Source: Candidatus Helarchaeota archaeon
GTDB taxonomy: Archaea > Asgardarchaeota > Lokiarchaeia > Helarchaeales > RDOG01
Length of the DNA: 64,000 nt
Direction of reading: 5' to 3'
Assembly: GCA_019058315.1 (NCBI GenBank)
Contig: JAHPZH010000002.1
Span: 310,001-374,000 of the forward strand
A model generated the notes under the pieces. That model saw nothing but the letters and a program-made list of their open reading frames with translations. It did no database searches and was not told the DNA's origin. Shown here piece by piece: positions 63,424 through 64,000 of this stretch. The translations under genes and the position numbers were made by a program. Each line of letters starts with the position of its first letter. Position 1 is the first letter of the stretch.

Positions 63424-64000
63424 TTGGCTTGGCATGAAAAGGTAAAAGAAATAAAAGAAAGAAGACTTAAGGAATTGGAAGGTGTTGATATAAAAAGTAT
63501 ACTAGCCGCTGGTGATAAAGAAATTTATAATACAATCCCAGATAGTGTATTTTCCAAACCTTATCTACCTTTATGTACACAAGTTTGGAAATTTTTTAAG
63601 TATATGGATTGGCATTACTTTGATAGTATCTATGCCGATTTTGCAGAAGCATGCCTTGATGAACTAGTTTTGCGGATGGAGGAAGCAATTGAGGTCTCTA
63701 AAGCTTACTCAGAAGGTAAATTGAAAGATCCTAAGAAAACAATATGTTATTGGATTTTACCACCAGTTCTAGTTGTCAGGGCAGATTTAATACAGGGTGC
63801 GATCAGGCTTGTGTATGGAAACTCGGCTGATATAACCTTCATGGGTGTCTCAGACTTCGATAAAGAAGTTCTTTTTGGAATAAACTTTCATTTCGAAAAT
63901 GGGCTTGCAACAAACTATTGGTATATGAAACCTGGTGATGAATTTCTCGATAAACGGCATATGAAACTGGGAACTAAACTTAAAGATTTGCCAAAAGAAA
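63424..64000 (+). CDS. Unrecognised protein, 5' part (runs off the right edge)
   Basis: A frame from TTG 63424, with AAGGTG about 7 nt upstream, stays open to the end of the window (192 codons). It reads AWHEKVKEIKERRLKELEG..., SKPYLPLCTQVWKFFKYMDWHYFDSIYADF, ICYWILPPVLVVRADLIQGAIRLVYGN, and ATNYWYMKPGDEFLDKRH. It looks like a real soluble protein with aromatic-rich segments and a few Cys. I do not recognise the family. It lies 238 bp downstream of the double-cubane protein in the same direction. Confidence 0.65.
   Translation, partial: MAWHEKVKEIKERRLKELEGVDIKSILAAGDKEIYNTIPDSVFSKPYLPLCTQVWKFFKYMDWHYFDSIYADFAEACLDELVLRMEEAIEVSKAYSEGKLKDPKKTICYWILPPVLVVRADLIQGAIRLVYGNSADITFMGVSDFDKEVLFGINFHFENGLATNYWYMKPGDEFLDKRHMKLGTKLKDLPKE

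Noticed and set aside
1..64000. CRISPR arrays, rRNA genes, insertion sequences and prophage genes
   Set aside because: No regularly spaced repeats, rRNA motifs, transposases, integrases or terminal inverted repeats were seen in reading the window.

Overview
The window is about 64 kb of AT-rich archaeal DNA. The information-processing and chaperone genes are archaeal: a class-1 release factor with NIKS and GGQ motifs, two thermosome subunits, an XPD-like Fe-S helicase, an Orc1/Cdc6 ATPase and a tRNA-Leu with archaeal-type introns. Alongside them are a Rab/Ras-like small GTPase and three proteins with longin-like folds. Together these point to an Asgard archaeon, most likely Lokiarchaeia-like and strictly anaerobic. 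That placement is inferred from gene content, not from a tree. TTG and GTG starts are frequent, and many starts follow an AAGGTGA-like ribosome binding site.

Layout. 1-8.5 kb: a partial DHH phosphoesterase, tRNA-Leu(CAA), and a minus-strand chaperone block (two thermosome subunits, Hsp20, GrpE, DnaK, DnaJ). 8.9-17 kb: a methyltransferase, a 7TM-longin protein, two coiled-coil proteins, aRF1 and an XPD-family helicase. 17-21.7 kb: a fermentative/redox set (MTHFR C-terminal-like protein, Fe-alcohol dehydrogenase, SCP2 protein, ferredoxin, tungsten aldehyde:ferredoxin oxidoreductase). 22-31 kb: a histidine phosphatase, a degenerate small GTPase, a glycyl radical enzyme in line with a corrinoid protein and its methyltransferase, an acyl-CoA synthetase, and two decayed gene relics.

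31.5-41.7 kb is the most unusual region. A nine-gene minus-strand array encodes a complete ECF transporter (S, T, two ATPases), three tandem membrane-anchored SUOX-like domains, an FmdE-family protein and a DUF364 protein. It diverges from a MobB-like protein fused to an Fe-S domain, a longin-wHTH protein, an Ig-like membrane protein and a second FmdE-like protein. A 14-bp-arm inverted repeat lies between the two units. I infer a molybdenum/tungsten or pterin-cofactor acquisition and handling system.

41.9-45.2 kb: a peroxiredoxin-like gene with an in-frame TGA exactly at the first Cys of CxxC, almost certainly selenocysteine, followed by a hairpin just after its stop (candidate SECIS), then indolepyruvate oxidoreductase (iorAB). 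45.3-51.8 kb: a very large sensor kinase with a solute-binding-protein-like ectodomain, a response regulator carrying a longin-like output domain, and an Orc1/Cdc6 protein lacking its winged-helix domain behind an AT-rich, possibly origin-containing gap. 51.9-58.3 kb: a minus-strand redox cluster (FAD oxidase, CCG-domain Fe-S protein, two DUF2889 proteins, PHP, DUF169, FrhB-like). 58.4-64 kb: a PadR-methyltransferase fusion, a sialidase-like propeller protein, a 7TM protein, a double-cubane/2-hydroxyacyl-CoA dehydratase-family protein and a partial unknown gene.

The gene set fits a fermentative or syntrophic anaerobe that moves electrons through ferredoxin, flavin and tungsten enzymes.
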